Origin: Terriglobales bacterium
GTDB taxonomy: Bacteria > Acidobacteriota > Terriglobia > Bryobacterales > Bryobacteraceae
Length of the DNA stretch: 64,000 nt
Direction: 5' to 3'
Assembly (NCBI GenBank): GCA_027485675.1
Contig: JAIXQP010000014.1
Location: forward strand, 1 to 64,000
Positions 26,232 to 35,700 of the stretch are shown piece after piece; the stretch's first letter is position 1, and each line of letters starts with the position of its first letter. Made by a program: the position numbers and the translations under genes. The notes below the pieces were generated by a model. The model did no database searches, was not told the origin of the DNA, and saw nothing but the letters and a program-made list of their open reading frames with translations.

Positions 26232-27161
26232 TCACCGGACCGCCTGAAAGTAGGCAATCGTCTCCCGTAATCCATCCTCGAGCGACACCTTCGGCTCCCA
26301 ACCCAACACCCGTTTTGCCTTGCCGATATCCGGCTTCCGCCGCTTCGGATCATCCTCCGGCAGAGGCTGAAACACAATCGGCGAACTCGTCCCTGTCAAC
26401 CGCTGAATCCGCTCGGCAAACTCCAGCATCGTCAACTCCACCGGGTTCCCCACATTCACCGGGTACACCTCATCCGATTGCGACAGCCGGTACAGCCCCT
26501 CCACCAAGTCACTCACGTAGCAGAAACTCCGCGTCTGCGACCCGTCGCCGAACACCGTAATCGGCTGCCCGCTCAACGCCTGATCGAGAAACGCCGGCAC
26601 CACGCGCCCGTCCCGCAACTGCATCCGCGGGCCGTACGTATTAAAAATCCGCGCTATGTTCGTCCGCAACCCATAGTGCCGGTGATACGCCATCGTAATC
26701 GCCTCGGCGAAGCGCTTGCTCTCGTCGTAACAACTCCGCGGCCCCACCGGATTCACGTTGCCCCAATACGTCTCTACCTGCGGATGCTCGAGCGGATCGC
26801 CATAACATTCCGACGTCGAGGTGACTAAGTAGCGCGCATTCGAGGCCCTCGCCAACTCCAGCAGATTCCGCGAGCCGATCGAGCCCACATCGAGCGTCGC
26901 GATCGGATGCGCGTAATAGTCCTTCGGACTCGCCGGAGAAGCCGCATGGATCACGCAATCAAACGCGCCCAAATCCGGCAAAGGCTGGCAAACATCCAGT
27001 TCGTGAAAGGTAAATCGCGGATGACCCGCTAAGTGGGCGATGTTCCGGCTGTGACCCGTCAGGAAGTTGTCAGCGCCAACGACCTCGTGGCCATCGGCCA
27101 AAATTCGATCACACAGATGAGAAGGGACAAAACCAGCCGCACCAGAAACGAAAAAGCGCAA
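26232..27161 (-). CDS. UXS-like NAD-dependent sugar-nucleotide epimerase/decarboxylase (extended SDR)
   Basis: 309 residues. The whole length resembles bacterial UDP-glucuronate decarboxylase/dTDP-glucose dehydratase relatives: [35 protein letters not shown], the YxxxK active pair in [22 protein letters not shown] and [20 protein letters not shown]. The dinucleotide motif is [11 protein letters not shown], in which the third Gly of GxxGxxG is Pro13; this is odd and may affect NAD binding. It probably supplies a nucleotide sugar for surface polysaccharide. It is divergent from the FeS reductase gene. Confidence 0.85.
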   Translation of the reverse strand: MRFFVSGAAGFVPSHLCDRILADGHEVVGADNFLTGHSRNIAHLAGHPRFTFHELDVCQPLPDLGAFDCVIHAASPASPKDYYAHPIATLDVGSIGSRNLLELARASNARYLVTSTSECYGDPLEHPQVETYWGNVNPVGPRSCYDESKRFAEAITMAYHRHYGLRTNIARIFNTYGPRMQLRDGRVVPAFLDQALSGQPITVFGDGSQTRSFCYVSDLVEGLYRLSQSDEVYPVNVGNPVELTMLEFAERIQRLTGTSSPIVFQPLPEDDPKRRKPDIGKAKRVLGWEPKVSLEDGLRETIAYFQAVR

Positions 27162-27196
27162 AGATCCTCCGGACTTTGGTAGTGTAGCGTATTCTT

Positions 27197-29032
27197 ATGC
27201 CCCCCCTGTCCGCCGCCGAGTCGGCGCTGTTCCTGGTCTTGCTGGCACTCGCTCTATTCGGTTTCGCCCGCCGCTTCTCCACCGTGGTCAAGCTGCTCCG
27301 CGAAGCCAAGCCCGATGCCGACTTCCAACTCGCACCGGTCGGCCGCCGCGTCTGGGACTTCTTCTGGGAGGTCATCTGCCAGGCTAAGGTCATTAAGGAA
27401 CGCCCCATTCCCGGTCTCCTCCACGCCTTCGTCTTCTGGGGCTTCTGCGCGTTCGGCATCGTCACCTTGAACCACTTCGCCATCGGCGTCAGCCTGCCGC
27501 TCTTCTCCATCCACGGCAACCCCATCGGCTGGCTCGCCGCCGCCTTTGCCATTGTCACGGCCGTCTCGATCGCGGGCCTCGCCATCCGTCGCCTGGTTTG
27601 GCGCCCGGAGTGGCTGGGCGAAGTCTCCTGGGAGTCCGGCTTCATTGCCCTGCTGATCTTCGTCTTGATGGTCACCTACCTCGCCGACTTCGCCTGGTCC
27701 CCCACCGGCCCGCTTTATAACGGCATCTGGTGGGCCCACACCCTCGCCCTGCTCGTCTTCCTTCCCCTGATCCCGCACACGAAGCACCTCCACCTCGTGC
27801 TCAGCCCCGCCACCGTCTTCCTCTCCCGCGGCTCCTTCTCGGCGATCCCGCCGCTGGCCGGCGATGAGGATTTCGGCCTGGTCACCGGCAAGGACGTCAC
27901 CAAGCTCACCGTGCTCCAGGCTTTCTCCTGCGTCGAATGCGGCCGCTGCACGGAGCACTGCCCCGCCGCCAACACCGGCAAGCTCCTGAACCCCAAGGAG
28001 ATCATCCTCGGCATGCGCGACCACCTGAATGAGTTCGGCGTCGCCAGCGACGAGCCGCTCCTCGGCCTCCACATTTCACAGGAAGCGGCATTTCAATGCA
28101 CCACGTGCGGCGCCTGCGAATACCAGTGCCCCGTAGGCATTGAACATCTCCCGGTGATCATCGGCCTCCGCCGCGGCGCCGTCAACACCGGCACGTGGGA
28201 GGACGAGCACGGCACCAAGCTGTTCCTGAACCTCGAACGTTACGGCAACCCCATGGGCTTCCCTGCCCTGCAGCGCGACCGTTTCGTGAAGTCCGAAGGG
28301 CTCCCGCTCTATGACGGCTCGCAGGAGTACCTCCTTTGGATGGGCTGCATGGGCAGCTACGACCCGGCCGGCCGCGAGATTGTCAGCTCCCTCGTCCAGG
28401 TCCTCCGCCACCACAACATCTCCTTCGGCGTCCTAAAGAAGGAACGCTGCTCCGGCGACTCGGCCCGCCGCCTCGGCAACGACCTCGTTTTTCAAACCCT
28501 CGCCAACCAGAACATCGAAGCCATCCAGGCGGTCGGGGCGAAGAAGATGCTGTCCATCTGTCCGCACTGCGTCCGCACGCTCGGCCAGGACTACCAGGAG
28601 TTCGGCGTACACTTCGAAATCGAGCATCATTCCCAGCTTTTGGCAAATTACGCGAGCCCGGCCCCGCCGCAGCAGACGGTGGTTTATCACGATCCCTGTT
28701 ATCTCGGCCGTTATCAGGAGATCTACGACGAGCCGCGCGCGGTGGCGGCCTCGGCGGGAGCGTTGGTGGAAGCGCCGCGGAGCCGGGAGCGTGGCTTCTG
28801 CTGCGGGGCCGGCGGAGGCTTAGCGTTCCTTGGCGAGGAGCAGGGAAGCCGCGTGAACCACGCCCGGGCGCAGGAATTGGCCGATACGGGTGCCGACATC
28901 GTCGCCGCGGCCTGCCCGTTCTGCAACACGATGTTCCGCGACGGCCTCGCTGCGGTGAGCGAGCGTCCGCCGCAGTTGCTCGACATCGCACAAATTGCCG
29001 CGAAAAATTTGCCGCCGAGCCCCCCAAACTAG
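27197..29032 (+). CDS. membrane-bound FeS oxidoreductase (HdrD/GlpC-like, CCG domains)
   Basis: 611 residues. There are about five or six N-terminal helices (NarI-like, residues 1-210), then two 4Fe-4S motifs (CVECGRCTEHCPAANTG near 248-264 and CTTCGACEYQCPVG near 302-315) and two CCG domains (MGCMGSYDPAG with ERCSGDSARR and ICPHCVR; HDPCYLGRY with FCCGAGGG and CPFCNT). This architecture is used by electron-transfer membrane reductases that connect electron-transferring flavoproteins or lactate/glycerol oxidation to quinone. No etf or dehydrogenase gene is adjacent, so the partner is unknown. Confidence 0.9.
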   Translation: MPPLSAAESALFLVLLALALFGFARRFSTVVKLLREAKPDADFQLAPVGRRVWDFFWEVICQAKVIKERPIPGLLHAFVFWGFCAFGIVTLNHFAIGVSLPLFSIHGNPIGWLAAAFAIVTAVSIAGLAIRRLVWRPEWLGEVSWESGFIALLIFVLMVTYLADFAWSPTGPLYNGIWWAHTLALLVFLPLIPHTKHLHLVLSPATVFLSRGSFSAIPPLAGDEDFGLVTGKDVTKLTVLQAFSCVECGRCTEHCPAANTGKLLNPKEIILGMRDHLNEFGVASDEPLLGLHISQEAAFQCTTCGACEYQCPVGIEHLPVIIGLRRGAVNTGTWEDEHGTKLFLNLERYGNPMGFPALQRDRFVKSEGLPLYDGSQEYLLWMGCMGSYDPAGREIVSSLVQVLRHHNISFGVLKKERCSGDSARRLGNDLVFQTLANQNIEAIQAVGAKKMLSICPHCVRTLGQDYQEFGVHFEIEHHSQLLANYASPAPPQQTVVYHDPCYLGRYQEIYDEPRAVAASAGALVEAPRSRERGFCCGAGGGLAFLGEEQGSRVNHARAQELADTGADIVAAACPFCNTMFRDGLAAVSERPPQLLDIAQIAAKNLPPSPPN

Positions 29033-29080
29033 CCCGCGCCATGCTATTCTGAAAACTGTTGTCCGGTGCCGCCTGAACGT

Positions 29081-29156
<76 letters not shown>

Positions 29157-29246
29157 TTTCAACGAATCTGCCTGCCGCTCCCTCAGGTACCAAGTTACTG
29201 CTTGGCATTCATGGATCTTCGGTCTCCCTTTTGGTAAGGTTTCAGA

Positions 29247-29519
29247 ATGGAGAGGATTCCAATTTCCGCTTCGCGCAAGGCCCAACTGGAAGCCCTCGCT
29301 AAGCAGGAAGGTAAAGACCTTGCGGCCGCCGCCGATGACGTGCTGGCCCTCGGTCTCGAGCAGCAGCAGGCCCTCGCACGCGAACAAGAGGAACTCAGCG
29401 AGATCCTCAATCGTCGCTATGACGATGCCGTCAGCGGTAAGGCCGCTCTCGTCGATCCCGTCGACGCCCGCCGCGAACTCGCTGCCCGTCACGCCGTCTC
29501 CCCGCATAAGAACGGATGA
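29247..29519 (+). CDS. antitoxin-like protein of a ParDE/RelBE pair
   Basis: 90 residues, mostly helical. The start resembles a short ribbon-helix-helix (MERIPISASRKAQLEALAKQ), followed by a long charged helix with a Gln/Glu-rich middle. I infer antitoxin function from size, position and the four-base overlap (ATGA) with a clear ParE-type toxin gene. It begins 90 bp after tRNA-Lys. Confidence 0.7.
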   Translation: MERIPISASRKAQLEALAKQEGKDLAAAADDVLALGLEQQQALAREQEELSEILNRRYDDAVSGKAALVDPVDARRELAARHAVSPHKNG

Positions 29520-29830
29520 GCAGGTTCAAGCTCCACGAGTCCGTCATCGAAGACCTCGACGGAATTTGGGGCTACGTCGCAGGCGAGGCCAGCCCGGAGG
29601 TTGCCTCGAAACTGGAAGACGAATTCTTCGACGCCTTCGAGCTTCTCTCCACACAGCCCCACATAGGATTTCAAGGTTCCTTTCTCCGGCTCCGATCCCT
29701 GCGCTTCTGGGTCATCCGGGAGTACCTGATTGCCTACGCGCCCCACCATGACCCGCTCTTGATCCTCGCGGTCCTCCACGGCAAACACCATCCCCGAACC
29801 ATATCTCGCATCCTGAGCGACCGCCGATAG
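29516..29830 (+). CDS. ParE/RelE superfamily toxin
   Basis: 104 residues with the ParE fold pattern: FKLHESVIEDLDGIWGYVAG at the start, ASKLEDEFFDAFELLSTQPHIG in the middle, then FWVIREYLIAYAP, and HGKHHPRTISRIL at the end. ParE-type toxins inhibit gyrase and RelE-type ones cleave mRNA; sequence alone does not decide. Both genes look intact, and the pair sits right behind a tRNA gene, a common landing place for mobile modules. Confidence 0.85.
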   Translation: MSRFKLHESVIEDLDGIWGYVAGEASPEVASKLEDEFFDAFELLSTQPHIGFQGSFLRLRSLRFWVIREYLIAYAPHHDPLLILAVLHGKHHPRTISRILSDRR

Positions 29831-29923
29831 TGCCAACGCGTCTGCAGGTCCGCTTGTTAAATCGCAGCGCGACCGGCGCCCCTTCCGGCCTTCTGTTCTT
29901 CCATTCGCGTTAGCCTGAAGGCA

Positions 29924-31741
29924 ATGGGTCTCTCTCTGCTCCTCGCCGCCGGGGTCATCACCACCATCGCCGGTACCGGCGAACGTGGCTTCTCCGGCGA
30001 TAACGGCCCCGCCTCCTCCGCCGCCCTCGGCCTCGCCTTCCTCGTCAACGAGTGCGACCCCGCCCGCTTCGAAGAGCAAAGCCACCTCACCGTCGACCCC
30101 GCCGGCAACATCTATATCGCCGACTCCGCTAACCATCGCGTCCGCCGCATCTCGTCCACCGGCACCATCACCACCCTCGCCGGCACCGGCGAACGACCCG
30201 CCATCGACTCCCGCTGCAGCCCCCTTGGCGGCGCCGCCGCCACCGGCGATAACGGCCCCGCCACCGCCGCCCGCCTCTATGGTCCCGCCCAAGCCCTCCC
30301 TGGCCCCAACGGTACCCTCCTCATCGTCGACCAGAAGAACAACCGCATCCGCCAAATCGCCGCGGACGGCCGCATCACCACCGTCGTCGGAAGCAACCTC
30401 CACGCGTTCTTCGCCCCCAATATCCCCGCCACCTCTACCCCCCTCGACTGGCCCTCCACCGCCGCCTACGCCCCCGACGGCACCCTCTATTTCGCCGAAC
30501 TCCACTCCCATCGCATCGCCCGCCTCCTCCCCAACGGTAGTATCCAATTGATCGCCGGAAGTGGCTTTGCCGGCGATGCTCCGGAAAACGTCACCGTAGG
30601 GCGGAACGCAGGATACTTTAGAAGCCCCACCCACCTCCTCTTCGACCCCGCCGGCAACCTCCTCATCGCCGACCAGGGCAACCACAAGATCCGCCGCATC
30701 ACCCCCGCCGGCCTCATCACCACCCTCGCCGGCACCGGCGCCGCCGGCTTCTCCGGCGATGAAGGCCCCGCCTCCGCCGCCCGCCTCAACCAACCCAACG
30801 CCCTCGCCCTCGACCCCGCCGGCAATCTCTACGTCGCCGACATGGGCAACCATCGCGTCCGCCGCATCGCCCCCGACGGCACCATCACCACCGTCGCCGG
30901 CACCGGCCAACCCGGCCGCGGCCCCGACAACGTCCCCGCCACCGAAAGCGCTCTCCGCTTCCCGAACTCGATCGCCATCCACCCCTCCGGCGACCTGCTC
31001 ATCGCCGACTGGCAGAACTTCCGCATCCGCCGCGTCACCTTCGGCGCCCGCCCGGCCATCGCCGCGGGGGGCATCGTCAATGGCGCCAGCTTCGCCCCCG
31101 GTCCCGTCGCCCCGGGAGCCCTGATCTCGCTCTTCGGCGCCAACTTCGCCCCCAGCCTCCAACAAGCCGCTTCCCTCCCCCTCCCCCGCGAACTCGGCAG
31201 CTTCCGCGTCTCCAGCGCCGGCCGCTCCTGGCCCCTCGTCTTCGTCTCGCCGAACCAGATCAACGCCCAGGTTCCCTACGACGTCCCGCCCGGCCCGCTC
31301 GCCGTCACCGTCTCCACCGCAGCCGGCGACAGCGCCGCCGAAACCATCACCATCGCCCCCGCCGCCCCTGGCATCTTCCTCCGCGACGGCCGCCGCGCCA
31401 TCGCCCAGAACCAGGACTTCCGCCTGAATGACCCCGCCACCCCCGAAGCGCGCGGCCGCGTCCTCACCGTCTATCTCACCGGCCAGGGTCCCCTCGACGG
31501 CGCGCTCGCAGCCGGCGAAGCCGCGCCCACCACCACGCTCCTCCGCGCCCTCGCCACCCCCGAAGCCACCGTCGGCGGCCGCCCCGCCCGCGTGCTCTTC
31601 CTCGGCCTGAGCCCCGGCTTCGTCGGCCTCGCCCAAGCCAACATCGAAATCCCGGCCGACGCCCCCACCGGCCCCGCCGTAGAGTTAACACTCTCGCTCA
31701 ACGGCCAGCCGGCCAATCCCGCTACCATCAGTATTGAGTAG
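29924..31741 (+). CDS. NHL-repeat protein with TIGR03437 C-terminal domain
   Basis: 605 residues. After a short hydrophobic start come about seven NHL repeats (for example NLYVADMGNHRVRRIAPDGT and ITTVAGTGQPGRGPDN) covering residues 10-375, then the Solibacter-type domain TIGR03437 from about 380 (IVNGASFAPGPVAPGALISL, FVSPNQINAQVPYDVP, LTVYLTGQGPL). The protein is likely extracytoplasmic, though the signal peptide is short and the start may lie upstream. The next gene's ATG follows its stop with no gap, so it leads a three-gene operon. Third codon positions are almost all C. Confidence 0.87.
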   Translation: MGLSLLLAAGVITTIAGTGERGFSGDNGPASSAALGLAFLVNECDPARFEEQSHLTVDPAGNIYIADSANHRVRRISSTGTITTLAGTGERPAIDSRCSPLGGAAATGDNGPATAARLYGPAQALPGPNGTLLIVDQKNNRIRQIAADGRITTVVGSNLHAFFAPNIPATSTPLDWPSTAAYAPDGTLYFAELHSHRIARLLPNGSIQLIAGSGFAGDAPENVTVGRNAGYFRSPTHLLFDPAGNLLIADQGNHKIRRITPAGLITTLAGTGAAGFSGDEGPASAARLNQPNALALDPAGNLYVADMGNHRVRRIAPDGTITTVAGTGQPGRGPDNVPATESALRFPNSIAIHPSGDLLIADWQNFRIRRVTFGARPAIAAGGIVNGASFAPGPVAPGALISLFGANFAPSLQQAASLPLPRELGSFRVSSAGRSWPLVFVSPNQINAQVPYDVPPGPLAVTVSTAAGDSAAETITIAPAAPGIFLRDGRRAIAQNQDFRLNDPATPEARGRVLTVYLTGQGPLDGALAAGEAAPTTTLLRALATPEATVGGRPARVLFLGLSPGFVGLAQANIEIPADAPTGPAVELTLSLNGQPANPATISIE

Positions 31742-32791
31742 ATGTCCTTTTTTCTCCTGCTTCTGGCCACGGTAGCCCAGTCGGGTCCGTACGAAGTCAC
31801 GCTCCGGCTCCCGGCCGGCGGCCTCTTCGCCCAGGAAGAGATGCAGATCGAATATCGCGTCGTCGATACCTCCCGCGTCGACCCCCTCTTCGGCCCAGCC
31901 GCGGTCATTCGCGCCCAAACAGCGAGCCGCATCACGATGCCTTCCATGGCCGGCATGCCCGCCCTCACAGAGACCGCGCACCCCGAAGGCATCCCCGGCG
32001 AATACGGCATCCATCCCTTCTTCCCTCATGGCGGCGAATACCTCCTCACACTCCAGATCACCCCACCCGCCGCCGAAGCCTTCACGGTCACCTTCCCCCT
32101 TACCGTGGCCGACCCAAATCCCGCGCGCCGCCGGCCACCGCCTCCGTTCACGTTGGAACTGAAGGCTTCCCCCTCTTCCCCCTCCGCGGCCCGACCCGTC
32201 AAGCTTCGATTCACCGTGCGCCGCCGCGACACCCGCCAGATCGTCAAGGAGTTCGAACTCCAGCACGAGCGTCTCTTCCACCTCATCCTCGTTGATCGCG
32301 AACTCTCGCGCTTCTATCACGAACATCCCACTCTCCAATCCGACGGCTCCTTCCTGCTCACCCACTCCTTCCTCGACCCCGGCGAGTACCATCTGTTCGC
32401 CGATGTCGCCCCCGCTGGAGCCGGAGGCCAGGTCCTGCTCACGAAGTTGCAGGTGGGCGGTCGAACCCCGCATCTCATGGCTCCGCCGCCGCCCTCCACC
32501 CTCGCCACCTTCCCCGCCGATCCCGTCACCGCCGGCCGCACCCTCCGCCTCACAGCCACCCTCAAAGACCCCAACATCGAACCCTACCTCGGCGCCCGCG
32601 GCCATCTCATCCTCATCCACGAAGACGCCGAAACCTTCGTCCATTGCCATCCGGACGAGTCCGTCCCCTCCCCAGCCGATCAGGTGCCCTTCGTGGCCCG
32701 CTTCCCCAAACCCGGCCGCTACCAGGGCTGGGCTCAATTCCAGAGGAATGGCAGAGTCGAAACGGTACGCACGCAGTTCCTCGCCCAATGA
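31742..32791 (+). CDS. secreted YtkA/FixH-like domain protein
   Basis: 349 residues. Signal peptide (MSFFLLLLATVAQSG), then three beta-sandwich segments: one with MEIEYRVVD-type strands and a Met-rich patch (ITMPSMAGMPALTETAHPEG), a central one (PVKLRFTVRRRD, LFHLILVDRELSRFYHEHPT) and a C-terminal one (GHLILIHEDAETFVHCHPDE). The HLIL...HxHP phrase is found in YtkA-like proteins that often occur with copper transport and resistance genes. It overlaps the Cys-rich barrel gene by four bases. A metal role is inferred from the His/Met content and partner. Confidence 0.75.
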   Translation: MSFFLLLLATVAQSGPYEVTLRLPAGGLFAQEEMQIEYRVVDTSRVDPLFGPAAVIRAQTASRITMPSMAGMPALTETAHPEGIPGEYGIHPFFPHGGEYLLTLQITPPAAEAFTVTFPLTVADPNPARRRPPPPFTLELKASPSSPSAARPVKLRFTVRRRDTRQIVKEFELQHERLFHLILVDRELSRFYHEHPTLQSDGSFLLTHSFLDPGEYHLFADVAPAGAGGQVLLTKLQVGGRTPHLMAPPPPSTLATFPADPVTAGRTLRLTATLKDPNIEPYLGARGHLILIHEDAETFVHCHPDESVPSPADQVPFVARFPKPGRYQGWAQFQRNGRVETVRTQFLAQ

Positions 32792-34680
32792 CCCGTCTTC
32801 TTGCCGTGCTCCTCGTCGCGTTCGCGGCCTTCGCCCACGAAGGCAACCGGCGCAACGCCAAACCCACCGCCGCCGCGCCCCAGTTGAAACAGGTCCGCCG
32901 CCAGCTCAACCAGATCAAGAAGGCCGCGCCCCACGCCTGCTGCGTCAAGCCCGGCTGTGACCTCTGCCTCCTCCGCAAAGGCAAGTGCACCTGCGCCGAA
33001 GACGTCAAGGCCGGCCGCGGCGGCTGCGGCGAGTGCCAAGCCGGCTGGACCGCGGGCCGCGGCGCCGTCCCCGGCGTCAAGTCGAGCGACGTCGACCTCC
33101 TCCCCGCCGGCCCCGGCGAACTCAGCCCCGAACTCCGCGCCATCGCCGCCGATCTGCTCGCCGCCAAGCGCACCCTCGTCAAAGAAAAGCGCTTCCAATG
33201 CTGCATCCGCGGCGGCTGCACCCAATGCGCCTTCGAAGGCGAATGCACCTGCGGCACGGATCTCGCCCAAGCCAAGCCTAAGGGCGTCTGCGGCGACTGC
33301 CTCCACGGCTGGCGCGCCGGAGAAGGCCTCTTCGCCGGCATCAACTCCGCCAGCGTCACCCTCTCCCCGATGAACGACGCCATGGCCGGCATGACCCCCG
33401 GCCCCGCCGAATCCGGCGTCTACTTCGCCTCCGGCACCGCCCAACTCCCCAGCGCCCAGCCCTTTGGCATGTTGACGAAACGAAGCCACGGCTGGAACCT
33501 CATGTTCTCCGGCGTCCTCTTCGGCGTCCACACCAATAACTCCGGGCCCCGTGGCCGCGACAAACTCTTCGCCACCGGCTGGGTGATGCCCATGGCCTCC
33601 CGCCGCCTCGGCCGCGGCGTCTTTTCTGTCCGCACCATGTTCAGCCCCGAAGCCCTCACGGTGACGAACGGCCGCTACCCGCTGCTGTTTCAGGAAGGCG
33701 AAACCTGGAAGAACATCCCCATCATCAACGGCCAGCACCCCCACGATTTCGTTAAGGAACTCGCCGTCGGCTACCAGTACCGTCTCGGCGAACAGACCTC
33801 CCTCAACCTCTATTACGGCCTCCGCGGCGACCCCGCCATCGGCCCTGTCGCCTACCCCCACCGCGCCTCCCAATCGGAGAACCCGCTCGCCGTCCTGGCC
33901 CACCACTATCAGGACTCGACGCATATCGCCTCGAACGTCGCCACCGTCGGCGTCTCCCATCGCTGGCTCACGCTCGAAGCCAGCGGCTTCCACGGCCGCG
34001 AACCCGACGAAAAGCGCTGGGGCATCGAACTGGGCCCCATCAACTCCTTCGCCAGCCGCGTGACGCTCACGCCCTCCTCCCGCTGGGCCGGGCAGTTCTC
34101 TCTCGCCCGGATCAACAACCGCGAAGCCACCCACCCGGATCGCGACTCCTGGCGCCAAACCGCCTCCGTCCAGTACGTCCGCCCCCTCGCCACCGGCCAC
34201 TGGGCCTGGTCTGCCGTCTGGGGCCGCAACCACGATCTCTCCTTCACGCAACTCCCCGGCGCCTATCTGCTCCCCACCACAGCCAAACCCAACGCCCAGC
34301 GGCAGCATCTCGTCCTGGTTCCCACCCGCGTCCCCGGCTATCGCTACAACGCCTACACCCTCGAATCGACGCTCCTCACCCATCGCCGCCATTGGATCTG
34401 GGGCCGCGCCGAATTGACAGACCGTAGCTCCCTTCTGCTCTTCGAAGAGGCCCCCTTCGTCGCCCTCATCGAAGAGCAGCGCTTCACCCGCGTCAAGGCC
34501 TACACCATGGGCTATAGCTTCGAACTTCCGTCCCGCGTCAGCTTCCTGCAGCACTCGCTCGGCGCCCAGTTCCAACTGCTCCAGGCACCCGCCAACCTCC
34601 AGCCCATCTACGGCGCCTATCCGAAAGGCTTCCAAATCCTCCTCCGCGTTCGCTTCCGTGCAGCAGAGGCTACTCCCTAG
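32788..34680 (+). CDS. outer-membrane barrel protein with two N-terminal 8-Cys modules
   Basis: 630 residues from the ATG at 32788 (overlaps the preceding stop as ATGA). Signal peptide to about residue 16, then two repeats, each a short Lys/Arg-rich helix plus eight cysteines: C51,52,57,60,67,69,80,83 and C138,139,144,147,153,155,168,171. The shared spacing is CC-x4-C-x2-C-x5/6-C-x-C-x10/12-C-x2-C followed by GW. From about 210 onward the sequence alternates in the manner of an outer-membrane beta-barrel and ends RVRFRAAEATP. I know no named family for the Cys module; binding of a soft metal such as copper is likely but not shown. Confidence 0.78.
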   Translation: MTRLLAVLLVAFAAFAHEGNRRNAKPTAAAPQLKQVRRQLNQIKKAAPHACCVKPGCDLCLLRKGKCTCAEDVKAGRGGCGECQAGWTAGRGAVPGVKSSDVDLLPAGPGELSPELRAIAADLLAAKRTLVKEKRFQCCIRGGCTQCAFEGECTCGTDLAQAKPKGVCGDCLHGWRAGEGLFAGINSASVTLSPMNDAMAGMTPGPAESGVYFASGTAQLPSAQPFGMLTKRSHGWNLMFSGVLFGVHTNNSGPRGRDKLFATGWVMPMASRRLGRGVFSVRTMFSPEALTVTNGRYPLLFQEGETWKNIPIINGQHPHDFVKELAVGYQYRLGEQTSLNLYYGLRGDPAIGPVAYPHRASQSENPLAVLAHHYQDSTHIASNVATVGVSHRWLTLEASGFHGREPDEKRWGIELGPINSFASRVTLTPSSRWAGQFSLARINNREATHPDRDSWRQTASVQYVRPLATGHWAWSAVWGRNHDLSFTQLPGAYLLPTTAKPNAQRQHLVLVPTRVPGYRYNAYTLESTLLTHRRHWIWGRAELTDRSSLLLFEEAPFVALIEEQRFTRVKAYTMGYSFELPSRVSFLQHSLGAQFQLLQAPANLQPIYGAYPKGFQILLRVRFRAAEATP

Positions 34681-34803
34681 AGCGCGTCCCGGTCTTCAGA
34701 ACGCAGGCAGCTCGGGAAAAACGAGCGACGCCCCGGCCGCCGCCGCGCAGCAAGCAACCTCTTCCGCCCTGCGCAAGACCCGCAATCGGAGACAATCGGA
34801 ACA

Positions 34804-35700
34804 ATGATCCTCGTCACCGGCGGCGCCGGCTTCATCGGCTCCCATGTTGTCTCCGCCCTCCGCGCCCAAGGCCGCCCCGTTCACATCGTCGACCTCCAGG
34901 CCCCCGAGCCCTTCGACCTCCGCACCGGCGACCTCCACGCCCTGCTCCGCCACCTCACCCCTTCGGCCATCATCCACCTCGCCGGCCACGCCATCGTCGG
35001 CGACTCCATCACCGATCCCCGCCGCGATCTCGAAACCAACCTGCTGCCCACCTTTTCCCTCCTCGAAGCCGTGCGCGCCGTCTGCCCCCAAACGCCGCTG
35101 CTGTTCGCCTCCACCGGCGCCGTCTACGGCAGCCACGCCAGCCGCCCCTTCACCGAACAGGACCCCGTCTTTCCCGTCCCGCCCTACGCCGTCTCCAAAC
35201 TCGCCAGCGAACGCTACTGCGCCTCCTACGCCGCCGTCTACGGCCTGCGCACCGCCTCCCTCCGGCTCTTCTCCGTCTTCGGCCCCGGCCAGCGCAAGCA
35301 GGTCGTCTACGATCTCATCCGCAAACTCCTCGCCGACCCCACCCGCCTTGAAATGTTCGGCGACGGCTCCCAGGTCCGCGACTTCAACCCGGTCGGCAAC
35401 ATCGCCGCGGCCTTTCTCGTCGCGCTCGACCGTGCCGCCTTCACCGGCGAAGTCTACAACGTGGGCGGCCCGGAAGCGCTCTCCATTCGCACCCTCGCCG
35501 AACGCCTCTGCGAACTCCTCGACGTCAATCCGGTCTTCTCGTTCACCGGCGCCAACCGGACCGGCGACGCGGAATGCTGGCTGGCCGATAGTTCCAAACT
35601 CCTATCCCTCGGCTACCAACCCGGGATATCCCTGCGACAAGGGCTGCTCGAAACGATAGACTGGGTTCGAGATGATCTCCATCATCGTTCCCGTCTATAA
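34804..35700 (+). CDS. GalE-like NAD-dependent epimerase/dehydratase
   Basis: 298 residues, an extended SDR. The nucleotide motif TGGAGFIGSH is intact at the N-terminus, the active-site pair is in PYAVSKLASE (YxxxK), and LRLFSVFGPGQRKQVVYDLI and MFGDGSQVRDFNPVGNIAAA are typical of UDP-sugar 4-epimerases. It shares 29 bp with the downstream glycosyltransferase gene, so the two probably make and use one sugar donor for a surface glycan. Confidence 0.9.
   Translation: MILVTGGAGFIGSHVVSALRAQGRPVHIVDLQAPEPFDLRTGDLHALLRHLTPSAIIHLAGHAIVGDSITDPRRDLETNLLPTFSLLEAVRAVCPQTPLLFASTGAVYGSHASRPFTEQDPVFPVPPYAVSKLASERYCASYAAVYGLRTASLRLFSVFGPGQRKQVVYDLIRKLLADPTRLEMFGDGSQVRDFNPVGNIAAAFLVALDRAAFTGEVYNVGGPEALSIRTLAERLCELLDVNPVFSFTGANRTGDAECWLADSSKLLSLGYQPGISLRQGLLETIDWVRDDLHHRSRL

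Noticed and set aside
29924-31100. Possible CRISPR-like or DNA-level tandem repeat
   Set aside because: The repetition is explained by NHL protein repeats of variable length with no uniform spacers.
29489-31636. 715-codon minus-strand frame opposite the NHL protein
   Set aside because: Gly/Ala/Glu-rich repetitive translation created by the antisense of NHL repeats; no start signal or family.
32644-32787. Upstream extension of the Cys-rich barrel gene
   Set aside because: Those 48 codons are an out-of-frame read of the preceding gene; the ATG at 32788 begins a clean signal peptide.
32734-34635. 633-codon minus-strand frame opposite the Cys-rich barrel gene
   Set aside because: Antisense shadow; the + strand frame has signal peptide, matched Cys spacing and barrel pattern.
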